Below the pieces are notes generated by a model that had not been told where the DNA came from, did no database searches, and saw nothing but the letters and a program-made list of their open reading frames with translations. The position numbers and the translations under genes are program-made. A DNA stretch of 64,000 nucleotides from Streptosporangium brasiliense (lineage in GTDB: Bacteria > Actinomycetota > Actinomycetes > Streptosporangiales > Streptosporangiaceae): contig NZ_JAUSRB010000002.1 in the NCBI RefSeq assembly GCF_030811595.1, positions 3,472,001-3,536,000 on the forward strand, written 5' to 3'. Numbering within the stretch: the stretch's first letter is position 1; the number at the start of each line of letters is the position of its first letter. Shown here one piece after another: positions 57,339 to 64,000 of this stretch.

Positions 57339-58433
57339 CTGCTGTACACCGAGGTCGAGGAGGAGCTGCGGGCCTCCGTGCGGGGTCTGCTCGCCGACCG
57401 CAGCGGCCCAGACGCGGTGCTGAGGCGGGCCGAGTCCGCCGCGCCGTACGACATGGACCTGTGGAAGACGCTGTCGCGGGAGATCGGGGTGGCGGGGCTG
57501 CTCGTGCCGGAGGAGTACGGCGGGGCGGGGGCGTCGGCGCGGGAGGTCGCGGTGGTGCTGGAGGAGCTGGGGCGGGCGGTGGCGCCGGTGCCGTTCCTGA
57601 CCAGCTCGGTGCTCGCGACGGCGGCGCTGCTGCGGGTCGGCGAGGAGGACCTGATCCAGGAGCTCGCCTCCGGTGAGACCACGGCGGCGCTCGCGGTGTC
57701 GCTGGCGGCCTCGCCGTACCGGCCGCTGCCGGAGACCGTGACCGTCACCGACCGGGGGACCCTGGACGGGGCGGTCCGGGCGGTGGCCGGCGCGGACGTG
57801 GCCGACGTGCTGCTCGTCCCGGTCGGAAGGGCGCTCTACCAGGTGGCGGCCGAGCACGTCCAGGTCGACGTGGCGCCGTCGCTGGACCTGACCCGGCCGA
57901 TCGCCACCGTCACGTTCTCCGACACCCCGGGTGAGGCGATCGGCTCTCTCGACGTGCGGGAGGTGCTGTCCTTCGGGGCGGGGCTGCTCGCCTCCGAGCA
58001 GCTCGGGGTCGCCGAGTGGTGCCTGGAGGCGACGCTCGCCTACATCAAGGAGCGCCACCAGTTCGCCCGGCCGGTCGGGTCGTTCCAGGCGATCAAGCAC
58101 CGGATGGCCGACCTCTGGCTGGACGTGGTGCGCGCCCGCGCGGCGGCGAGGAACGCCGCCGACCTGCTGGCGGCGGTCCCGTACGGCGCGGCGGCGGTCG
58201 AGGCGGTCGAGGCGGGCGAGCTGGCGGCGGCGGTGGCCAAGTCCTGGTGCTCGGAGGTGGCGGTGCGCGTCGCCGAGGAGAGTGTGCAGCTCCACGGCGG
58301 GATCGGGATGACCTGGGAGCACCCGGTGCACCTGTATCTCAAGCGCGCCAAGTCCACCGAGATCGCGTTCGGCGCCCCCGGCGCCCACCGGGACGCCCTG
58401 GCGGTCCTGGCGGACCTGCCCGCCCCCGTCTGA
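57333..58433 (+). CDS. Acyl-CoA dehydrogenase-like protein (beta-type, no EGT catalytic Glu)
   Basis: This 366-residue protein keeps the ACAD fold (LLVPEEYGGAGASAREVAVVLEELGRAVAPVPFLTSSVL, AEWCLEATLAYIKERHQFARPVGSFQAIKHRMADLWLDVVRARAAAR, VQLHGGIGMTWEHPVHLYLKRAKSTEIAFG). The usual EGT catalytic segment is replaced by AKSTEIAFG, as in catalytically silent beta subunits of heteromeric FadE enzymes. It is probably a partner of the preceding subunit. ATG 57333 has GAGGAG upstream. Confidence 0.75.
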   Translation: MTLLYTEVEEELRASVRGLLADRSGPDAVLRRAESAAPYDMDLWKTLSREIGVAGLLVPEEYGGAGASAREVAVVLEELGRAVAPVPFLTSSVLATAALLRVGEEDLIQELASGETTAALAVSLAASPYRPLPETVTVTDRGTLDGAVRAVAGADVADVLLVPVGRALYQVAAEHVQVDVAPSLDLTRPIATVTFSDTPGEAIGSLDVREVLSFGAGLLASEQLGVAEWCLEATLAYIKERHQFARPVGSFQAIKHRMADLWLDVVRARAAARNAADLLAAVPYGAAAVEAVEAGELAAAVAKSWCSEVAVRVAEESVQLHGGIGMTWEHPVHLYLKRAKSTEIAFGAPGAHRDALAVLADLPAPV

Positions 58434-58435
58434 CC

Positions 58436-58558
58436 CGCGGCTCCGTCTGACCTGCGTCCCCGTCCGGCCTGGGCTCGGCCTGGCCTTCGGCTCCGTCCGG
58501 CCTGCGTCCCCGCCTGGCCTGCGCTCCGTCTGACCCGCGGCTCCGTCCGGTCCGCGCC
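58436..58558. repeat. Degenerate repeats between convergent genes
   Basis: Variants of CTCCGTC(T/C)G(A/G)CC-GCG(T/G)C recur about eight times after the acyl-CoA dehydrogenase stop. No gene is present here. Confidence 0.6.
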
Positions 58559-58560
58559 GG

Positions 58561-58597
58561 CGCGACGGCCCCCGGCACGGAGCCGGGGGCCGTCGCG
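58561..58597. terminator. Hairpin terminator between convergent ACAD and MFS genes
   Basis: Perfect 16-bp arms (58561-58576 and 58582-58597, beginning CGCGACGGCCCCCGGC) with loop ACGGA. It separates the acyl-CoA dehydrogenase and the MFS gene, converging from both sides. Confidence 0.75.
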
Positions 58598-58650
58598 GGG
58601 AGATCGGGGTACGGCCGGCTTCCCCGGCCGGCCGTACGCCCGCGGGCCGG

Positions 58651-60093
58651 TCAGTGGACCGGGTCCGCGTCCTCGCGTGCCTGCCTGGGCAGGAGGAAAC
58701 CGGCCAGGAAGGTCAGCGCGACCATCCCGGCGACGACCCAGAAGGTGCTCTGCGCGGCGGCGGTCGGGTCGCCGTCCATCGCGCCGAAGAAGACGGTGCC
58801 GAGCAGGGCCACCCCGAGCGCCGCGCCGACCTGCTGGAGTGCGGTGAGCGTGCCGGAGGCGGAGCCGGTCTCGTGCGGCTCGACCCCGGCCAGCGCGATC
58901 TCGAAGTAGGGGCCCATGATCAGCCCGGACCCCAGGCCGGTGACGAGCAGGGCCGGGGCGAGCAGCCAGGGGCTGACCTCGGGGCCGAGGAGCAGCAGGA
59001 GGGCGACGACGCCGGCCGTCATGATCACGGCGCCCGCGTGCAGCACCCGGCGGCCGTGCCTCCTGACCGCCTGCATGGCGCCCATGCCGATGATCATGCC
59101 CACGGAGAGCGGGACGCCGGCCAGGCCGGCCTTCAGCGGGGTGTAGCCGAGGCCGAGCTGGGTGTAGAGGTTGAAGACGAGGCCGAACCCGCTGAAGGCG
59201 GAGAAGTAGATCGTTCCGGTGAACATGCCGCCGATGAACGCGCGCTTGCGGAACAGGCTCGGCGCGATCAGCGGGTCGCCGCCCCTGTGGTTGCGGCGCG
59301 ACTCGTACCAGCCGAAGAGCGCGAACACCGCCATGGAGCCGGCCATCATCACGAACGTCCACGCCGGCCAGCCGTGCTCGCGGCCCTGGACCAGCGGGAA
59401 GACGATCAGCAGCGAGCCGAGGGAGGCCAGGAGCGCGCCGGGGAGGTCGAGCCGGAGGGTCCGGGCCGGGCGGCCGGTGGGCAGGAGCTTCATCGCGGCC
59501 AGCACCGTGACCAGGCCGATCGGCAGGTTGATCAGGAAGATCATGCGCCAGCCGGTGCCGAACAGGTCGGCGTCGACCAGCCAGCCCGCCAGGATCGGCC
59601 CGCCGATCGCGGACAGTCCCATGATCGGGCCGAACGCGCCGAAGGCCACCTGGAGCTCCTTGGGCGGGAACATCTCCTTCATCATGCCGAGCCCCTGCGG
59701 GACCATGGCGGCGCCGAACAGGCCCTGGACCACGCGGGCGGCGATCACGGTCTCCGGCGAGACGGAGATCGCGCAGAGCAGCGAGCCGATCACGAAGCCG
59801 GCCGCGCCGATGAGGAACATCCGCTTGCGGCCGACGATGTCGCCCAGGCGCCCGCCGGTGAGCAGGCCGGCGGTCATGGCCAGCGTGTAGGCCACCCCGA
59901 GCCACTGGATCATCGAGGTCCCGCCGCCGAGGTCGGCCTGCATCGTCGGGCCGGCGATGTTGGTGACGGTGGCGTCGAGGAGCTCCATCACGGAGCCGGC
60001 GAGGATCACGAAGAGCGCCGGCCAGCGCCACCTGTACGGCGCGGGCCCGGTGGCCTCCGCTGCCTCAACCGGGCGGATGTCGAGGGTGGTCAT
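58651..60093 (-). CDS. MFS transporter, DHA2 (EmrB/QacA-like) drug-efflux type
   Basis: This 480-residue protein has 14 membrane segments and DHA2 motifs: motif A-like GGRLGDIVGRKRMFLIGAAGFVIGSLLCAI after GVAYTLAMTAGLL, motif C-like LSAIGGPILAGWLV, and D-A-T-V-T-N-I-A-G near the first span. It exports drugs or metabolites by proton antiport. Start ATG 60093 has GGAGGAGC upstream. Operator-like palindromes lie upstream, but no adjacent TetR gene is present. Confidence 0.85.
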   Translation of the reverse strand: MTTLDIRPVEAAEATGPAPYRWRWPALFVILAGSVMELLDATVTNIAGPTMQADLGGGTSMIQWLGVAYTLAMTAGLLTGGRLGDIVGRKRMFLIGAAGFVIGSLLCAISVSPETVIAARVVQGLFGAAMVPQGLGMMKEMFPPKELQVAFGAFGPIMGLSAIGGPILAGWLVDADLFGTGWRMIFLINLPIGLVTVLAAMKLLPTGRPARTLRLDLPGALLASLGSLLIVFPLVQGREHGWPAWTFVMMAGSMAVFALFGWYESRRNHRGGDPLIAPSLFRKRAFIGGMFTGTIYFSAFSGFGLVFNLYTQLGLGYTPLKAGLAGVPLSVGMIIGMGAMQAVRRHGRRVLHAGAVIMTAGVVALLLLLGPEVSPWLLAPALLVTGLGSGLIMGPYFEIALAGVEPHETGSASGTLTALQQVGAALGVALLGTVFFGAMDGDPTAAAQSTFWVVAGMVALTFLAGFLLPRQAREDADPVH

Positions 60094-60652
60094 TGCTCCT
60101 CCAGAGCCTGTCGTTCGGGGGATGCGTGAACGCTGCGGGGGGTCGCGGGAAGGGGTTCCGCGATCGCGCGGGCCATTGAATGGAACTGTTCGTTCCGTTC
60201 CACAATAACAGAACGGAATGCTTCATTCCAGATTTCCCTGAGAGATGTCCGGACCTACCGGTCGGACGTCCCGCTCCGGATCCCCGCCGCGGTCACATGG
60301 ACCACACTAGGGTTTTTGTAGGACATCTCCTGGCCTAGATGGCCAGCTCGCGGAGGATTTGTGGGACGGGTGTTCGAGGACTTCGAGGGCTTCGAGGACT
60401 TCGGGGACTCCTGGGGACTCCGAGGATTCCGAGGGTGAGGACGCCTGACGGTCCCGGCCGGGATGCGCCCGCGGGCACTCAGGGCCTCCCGCTTGCGGGT
60501 CGGGACGCTCGGGACCTCACACCTGCCGATCAACCGGGACAGTTGCCGGCCAGCCGGTCAGCCCATCAACCGGTCAGCCCATCAACCGGTCAGCCCATCA
60601 ACCGGTCAGCCCATCAACCGGTCAGCCTGTCAGCGGTCAGTCGGTCAGTCGG
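60094..60652. other. 559-bp intergenic region with efflux operators and tandem repeats
   Basis: The gap lies upstream of the MFS gene (minus) and downstream of the metallophosphatase (minus). From 60182 to 60229 it contains two palindromes that probably control the efflux gene. From 60371 to 60435 it has GAGGACTTCG-type short repeats. From 60554 on it has 16-bp and 8-bp arrays. No gene is recognised; a 23-codon minus-strand frame near 60260-60330 has no other support. Confidence 0.5.
60182..60229. promoter_or_regulatory. Two palindromes upstream of the efflux pump gene
   Basis: GGAAC-N5-GTTCC (60182-60196) and GGAATG-CTT-CATTCC (60215-60229) flank an A+T-rich core (CACAATAACA). They also share a TTCCGTTC/GAACGGAA pair (60194-60201, 60211-60218). 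These are typical TetR-type efflux operators, 89-136 bp upstream of the MFS start. Confidence 0.6.
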
Positions 60653-60665
60653 TCAGTCGGGCAGT
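60554..60665. repeat. 16-bp array (4.6 copies) followed by 8-bp array
   Basis: CCGGTCAGCCCATCAA is repeated perfectly at 60554, 60570, 60586 and 60602 (partial at 60618). Then CGGTCAGT is repeated at 60634, 60642 and 60650, with a variant at 60658. The second array includes the stop codon of the metallophosphatase gene. Confidence 0.9.
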
Positions 60666-61657
60666 TCGGGAAGGGTCAGCCCCAACGCGGCCGCCAGGTC
60701 CACTGTTCTGCGGGGTGTCGAGCACTGCCTGGCCAGGCTGGTCTGGTCGAGCCGACCGTTACGGGCTTGGAACAGGCACTGCGCGGCGGGATGCCGTCGC
60801 AGCTCGTCCGTGGTGAGCTCGTCGGCGACGCGGTGCGCCGCGGCTACCAGGGCGGGGAACGACGACCGCAGATCCGCGGCCCACTTCTCGACCGTCTCCA
60901 GCCAGCCGCGTGTGGCGACGTCGGGCGCCGAGGAGAACCGCGCGATCGTCGCGGTCAGCTCCGACCAGGTGAATCCGTGCCAGGGCTTGGACTTCAGGAC
61001 GGGCAGCTGCCACCGGCGCTTGACGATCGACCAGTGATCCGCGCGCGCCTCCACCGAGTGGACCGTGAATCCCGGAACGCACAGCGCGGTCAGGTTCCAG
61101 CCATGGCAGGCGCCGGTGTCCAGGCCGAAGACCCTGCCGTCGCGGATCATCGGCTCCCGCCCGGTCACATGGTGGCCGACGACGACCGGCTTGGCGTCGG
61201 TGTAGTGGTCGTGCCAGTGGCTGTCCGGGAACAGCGCGGCGAGCTCCCGTTCGCCGCTGGTCGAGCCGCAGAGGATTTCCTCTCTCTGCTCGGCCGGCGG
61301 AACTCCGGGCAGCATCGCGGCGTGGACGACGCGGACATGCTCGTTCTCGAAGAAGTACGGCAGCGTCCGCATCCAGCGGACCGTTTCGGCGTAGCGCTCG
61401 CCCAGCTGTAAGCGCGTGATCTCTTGCGCGTAGGAGAAGATCCCGCGCACGTGCTTGCGCTCGTGGTTGCCCATGACCACGACCGAGTTCGGGCGCTCGC
61501 GGAAGAACCTGACCACCTCGCCGGGCGCTGGACCGCGGTCGACCAGGTCGCCGACGCTGACCAGCAGGTCGTCCGGACGGAGATTCACTTCTTGGAGCAG
61601 TTCGAGCAGTTCGTCGAAGCAGCCGTGGATGTCGCCGATGATGACGGTACGCCGCAC
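60653..61657 (-). CDS. Metallophosphoesterase (serine/threonine phosphatase/ApaH-like)
   Basis: This 334-residue protein has the calcineurin-like core: VIIGDIHGCFDELLELL, VSVGDLVDRGPAPGEVV, VVVMGNHERKHV, and the later GHHVTG (metal His). The C-terminal ~100 residues are not part of the fold and are helical. It acts on phosphoproteins, Ap4A or similar. The final codons and stop lie in the 8-bp repeat array, so the exact C-terminus may differ between strains. Confidence 0.8.
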   Translation of the reverse strand: MRRTVIIGDIHGCFDELLELLQEVNLRPDDLLVSVGDLVDRGPAPGEVVRFFRERPNSVVVMGNHERKHVRGIFSYAQEITRLQLGERYAETVRWMRTLPYFFENEHVRVVHAAMLPGVPPAEQREEILCGSTSGERELAALFPDSHWHDHYTDAKPVVVGHHVTGREPMIRDGRVFGLDTGACHGWNLTALCVPGFTVHSVEARADHWSIVKRRWQLPVLKSKPWHGFTWSELTATIARFSSAPDVATRGWLETVEKWAADLRSSFPALVAAAHRVADELTTDELRRHPAAQCLFQARNGRLDQTSLARQCSTPRRTVDLAAALGLTLPELPD

Positions 61658-62020
61658 CCCGGTGAGCCTAGGCAGCCATCGGTCCGGCGGGCAAAGGATT
61701 ATCCGGGGCGGCCTCCCCCCGGCCGGTGCGATCGCCGGCCGTCATCGACGTCGCCTGACATGAATGTCCGGGCTCCCGCCCACCGCCGCGGCACCGCGGC
61801 GGGCGGGTCACTTCGGGCGCAGCGAGGTGAGCAGCAGGTCGGCGAAGTGCTCTCCGATCTCGGCGCCGGACAGCGCCCCCTCCGGGCTGTACCAGGTGCC
61901 CAGGTGGTGGACCGAGCCGAAGAAGAAGTCGACGACCATCTCGGCCGGGGTGTCGCTCCTGGCTCCGCCGACAAGCGAGCCCGATCAGGCGCCAGCATAC
62001 CTACCCATCGAGAGGGACTC
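61658..62020. other. Intergenic region with truncated TetR coding sequence
   Basis: The gap between the phosphoesterase (minus) and the secreted protein gene (plus) is filled by the TetR fragment (61808-61978). Left of it (61658-61807) are spacer and a CCGCCGCGGCACCGCGGCGGG hairpin-like sequence (about 61782-61802). Confidence 0.5.
61808..61978 (-). pseudogene. C-terminal fragment of a TetR/AcrR regulator
   Basis: Minus-strand translation ends in PAEMVVDFFFGSVHHLGTWYSP, then EGALSGAEIGEHFADLLLTSLRPK and the stop at 61808. This is a typical TetR ligand-domain C-terminus. The frame runs out just upstream near 61978 with no HTH, and the secreted-protein leader follows. So the 5' part of this gene was lost, probably by the event that joined the secreted-protein region. 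Its type resembles TetR regulators of acyl-CoA metabolism, making it a candidate partner for the orphan operator at 54711. Confidence 0.65.
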
Positions 62021-62473
62021 ATGCAAGGACGTTGGAGGAGAACGTCGGTCGTCGTAGTCGCGAGTGCGATCGCCGGGGGCGCTATCACCGGGCCGGTGTC
62101 CGCCGCCACGTCGGCGTCCGTCACGGCCGCGTCAGCGAGCTGCGGCAAGTCCGTGGCCTTCCCGAGCGGGGACACATGGAGCTTTTATCCGGTCCGCGAG
62201 ATCACGTTCAAGGGCCGCACGCTGTGGCTGCGTAACGTGAGGCTTACCGACTACTCCTATGCCTACATCAAGAGCGGCTACCGCGCCGGTGACCTCGTCA
62301 CGGTGCACCGCTCGAAAAACGGCGGAAAGACCTGGAAGAACTGCGGTCCGTTCGCACGGGACCACTCCAATCAACAGCCCAACTACCACGTGTGGATGCG
62401 CGCCTGCATCGGTGTGAGAGTCAGTGGCGCGCTCAGGAGTAAGTGCACGGGTTGGTATTACGACAAGGGCTGA
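62021..62473 (+). CDS. Small secreted protein, four cysteines
   Basis: This 150-residue protein has a Sec signal (RRTSVVVVASAIAGGAITGPVSAATSA). The mature part is beta-rich (WSFYPVREITFKGRTLWLRNV, YAYIKSGYRAGDLVTVHRSKNGGKTWKNCG) with four cysteines and many Trp/Tyr, likely two disulfides. It resembles actinomycete secreted proteins of unknown function. ATG 62021 has GAGAGGGA upstream. Its codon usage is lower in GC than its neighbours. Confidence 0.65.
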   Translation: MQGRWRRTSVVVVASAIAGGAITGPVSAATSASVTAASASCGKSVAFPSGDTWSFYPVREITFKGRTLWLRNVRLTDYSYAYIKSGYRAGDLVTVHRSKNGGKTWKNCGPFARDHSNQQPNYHVWMRACIGVRVSGALRSKCTGWYYDKG

Positions 62474-62539
62474 CACGTTCTCAAACAGCTATCTGGGGAG
62501 ACTCGGCTTCTCCGTCCGCCCATACTCCCCTACGGCGAC

Positions 62540-62566
62540 GTGGCCAGGATCGACGATCCTGGCCAC
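62540..62566. terminator. Hairpin after secreted-protein gene
   Basis: 12-bp perfect arms GTGGCCAGGATC / GATCCTGGCCAC with loop GAC lie 67 bases after the stop. It is followed by an A+T-rich stretch (62590-62715) that probably contains the promoter of the DUF6571-like gene. Confidence 0.7.
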
Positions 62567-62759
62567 GGGCTGAGACGGCTTCCGAGTTTGCCTGCTCTAT
62601 CCGCGTACACGAAATTATTCACGGATTGATGTGGTAATAGCGACTCAATTAGCTTATGTATCGAATTTAGTGGAGGTCTTTACGAATAGGGCGAGTTTAA
62701 ATTAGCCTTGCCGCTGGAGCCGTCACCTTCCACGGACCGAGCTGGAGTCCAGCGCCCTC

Positions 62760-64000
62760 ATGACCCATCCGTCACCCACACCCACACCCTCGCCCACCTC
62801 CCAGCCGCCCCCCGCCGTCCGACCGGCTGCTCAGCGCCCCGGTGACCCCCAAGCGCCATCCTCCGCCGAGCCTTCCCCCAGCTCCATGCCCTCCCCGACC
62901 TCCACCCCGGCCCAAGGGGTGGACGGCGAGTATTCGGGGATCGACCCCGCTCTGATGGACGACTTCGAGCGGGGACTCGGCCGGGCACAGGACGCGCTCG
63001 GCCGGAACGAGCCGCAGATCCGCCGAGCCCTGCAGCAGTTCGATCTGGACACCTCGGGGCTGAGCGTCCTGCGCGAGATGCAGAGCTGGATCGGGACCAG
63101 CCGCCCCGACCTGCGGCGCCGTAGCGACGCGATCCGCGCCGAGCGCACGGAGTGGGGGGCCTCCTCCACCGTTCCCGGCGGGCTGGCCGCCTTCGACGAG
63201 GCGCTGTACGGCAAGGCCGCCCACGACCCCGACGTTTACGCCGCGGTCGCCCGGCTGGCCGGGACCGCCGAGAGCGGCGAGGTCGACGGGAAGACCCTGG
63301 CGGAGTTGGAGAAGCGGACGGGGAACGTGACGTTCGCCACCGCGCTGATGAACACGATGGGCGCGGCGACGTTCCGCGCGTTGATGACGGCGGCCGTGGG
63401 GCGCAAGGGCGACAAGAAGGCGGAGCGGCTGCAGGCCGCCCTCGGCAAGACGCTGGGTACGGCGAGCTCGCGGCTGAGCGCCGCCTGGCGCGACAAGCTC
63501 ACTTCCGACCTCACCTCCGGGTGGGAGGAGCGGGAGTACCGCGCGATCGCGGTGGCACTGAAAAACGGCACTTTCAACACCGCCTTTCTGCTGGCGGTCG
63601 CCAAAAAGATCGACGCCTGGGATCGCACGCCGTATCCCCCCGGTACGAACTCGCTTGTCATGGTGCCTCTTATGGAGGCGCTCGCCCGTGATCCTGCGGC
63701 TGCTCAGGACTTCTTCGCGGGTGACCCAACCGCATTGAAGCACTTCCTGACCGAGTGGAACATGAGCGACGGAGGTGAGGCCTTGGGCAAGGCGCTGGAG
63801 GCCGCGATGCTCACCTTCCGCGATCACGACGGTTCACCGGAGAAGCCTTCGCGTGGTTACCTGTCGGCCAAGCTGGCCTCGGAGTTCATGCATCTGGAAG
63901 CGGAGCGGATCAAGGCAGGTGATTCCATCGAACCGTTCCTGAAGCCCGTCACCGTCGGCCACATCCTCGCTGGTTACATCAGAGACATCAACTACGTCAC
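62760..64000 (+). CDS. DUF6571-like large protein (3' end cut by window)
   Basis: ATG 62760 starts a frame open to the window end (413 codons). The first ~55 residues are Pro/Ser/Thr-rich (disordered). Then GIDPALMDDFERGLGRAQDAL, LREMQSWIGTSRPDLRRRSDAI align with the start of the protein encoded at 17298-19280. The helical middle continues. No toxin or signal domain is visible in the available part. The gene presumably ends outside the window. Confidence 0.65.
   Translation, partial: MTHPSPTPTPSPTSQPPPAVRPAAQRPGDPQAPSSAEPSPSSMPSPTSTPAQGVDGEYSGIDPALMDDFERGLGRAQDALGRNEPQIRRALQQFDLDTSGLSVLREMQSWIGTSRPDLRRRSDAIRAERTEWGASSTVPGGLAAFDEALYGKAAHDPDVYAAVARLAGTAESGEVDGKTLAELEKRTGNVTFATALMNTMGAATFRALMTAAVGRKGDKKAERLQAALGKTLGTASSRLSAAWRDKLTSDLTSGWEEREYRAIAVALKNGTFNTAFLLAVAKKIDAWDRTPYPPGTNSLVMVPLMEALARDPAAAQDFFAGDPTALKHFLTEWNMSDGGEALGKALEAAMLTFRDHDGSPEKPSRGYLSAKLASEFMHLEAERIKAGDSIEPFLKPVTVGHILAGYIRDINYV

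Noticed and set aside
53774..58388. Two frames of 815-915 codons on the minus strand opposite the acyl-CoA dehydrogenases
   Set aside because: Antisense shadows with no motif; the three plus-strand dehydrogenases have canonical signatures. Only the GNAT and TetR parts within this region are real, in other frames.
60255..60533. Small minus-strand frame ending MSYKNPSVVHV...
   Set aside because: Its ATG directly abuts the AGGAG with no spacing, and there is no conserved motif; left as spacer.
60554..60665. Repeat array resembling CRISPR or an iteron origin
   Set aside because: Units are contiguous 16 and 8 bp; no Rep, Cas or partition gene lies near.
1..64000. tRNA, rRNA, transposase or integrase genes
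   Set aside because: No cloverleaf, rRNA or transposase/integrase motif was noticed by eye; a covariance-model scan was not possible, so small RNAs cannot be excluded.

Overview
The window is high-GC DNA, rich in GTG starts, with short intergenic gaps, many 4-base (ATGA/GTGA) gene overlaps and strong codon-position GC bias. Its gene families are typical of filamentous Actinomycetes: a PPOX/F420-type oxidoreductase, SecA2, WXG-like and DUF6571-like proteins, HATPase anti-sigma-like proteins, and several acyl-CoA dehydrogenases. A Streptosporangiales-like actinomycete is the best guess; no rRNA, tRNA or other taxonomic marker was found to settle it. The window starts inside a gene (RpiR-type regulator) and ends inside one (DUF6571-like protein).

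Layout. 0-6.2 kb: a catabolic operon with an RpiR-type regulator end, amino-acid permease, glutamine-synthetase-like ligase, FluG-type amidohydrolase and M20 amidohydrolase. 6.2-9.9 kb: HATPase anti-sigma-like protein, PHP phosphoesterase, PPOX protein and 2-hydroxyacid dehydrogenase. 10-15.2 kb: a defence/stress-like island with a DUF2075 nuclease-helicase, a MazG-like pyrophosphohydrolase, a SocA/DUF4065-like antitoxin with a frameshifted MazF/PemK toxin, and a MerR-HTH/DUF433 antitoxin with a PIN-like toxin. 15.3-19.3 kb: membrane-bound EEP phosphoesterase, WXG-like protein, lipoprotein and a DUF6571-like protein. 19.4-28.7 kb: DUF1761, DUF4287, a DUF4132 pair, a phosphorothioate-DNA-type HNH endonuclease, an ADP-ribosylglycohydrolase, a cupin, DUF998 and DUF1801.

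28.9-36.2 kb: a seven-gene organosulfur operon behind a short cysteine-containing leader ORF. It has an SsuA/C/B-type transporter, a DszB-like desulfinase that keeps the Cys/His/Arg triad, two SsuD-like flavin monooxygenases and a second cytoplasmic binding-protein-like protein. The logic is import of a sulfonate or sulfone, monooxygenation, then sulfite release. 36.4-42 kb: class IV aminotransferase, CBS protein, membrane protein, XRE regulator, and a molybdate locus (TOBE regulator, ModB, ModC) with no modA. 42-47.6 kb: Phd/RelE module, SecA2, an alpha-hydroxyacid oxidase plus class II aldolase pair, and a small secreted protein. 47.7-54.5 kb: an EamA transporter, VOC protein, divergent AKR/MerR and FAD-monooxygenase/TetR pairs with clear operators, a second DMT-type membrane protein and a GNAT. 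54.7-60.1 kb: three acyl-CoA dehydrogenases behind a TetR-type palindrome, then a DHA2 efflux pump. 60.6-64 kb: a metallophosphatase, a TetR C-terminal fragment, a small secreted protein and the second DUF6571-like gene.

A theme across the whole window is an unusual density of short tandem duplications (units of about 7-100 bp) in gene ends, intergenic gaps and coding regions, where the unit is usually a multiple of three. Several genes show decay or rearrangement: a frameshifted toxin, an absent modA, a TetR fragment and a WXG-protein remnant.
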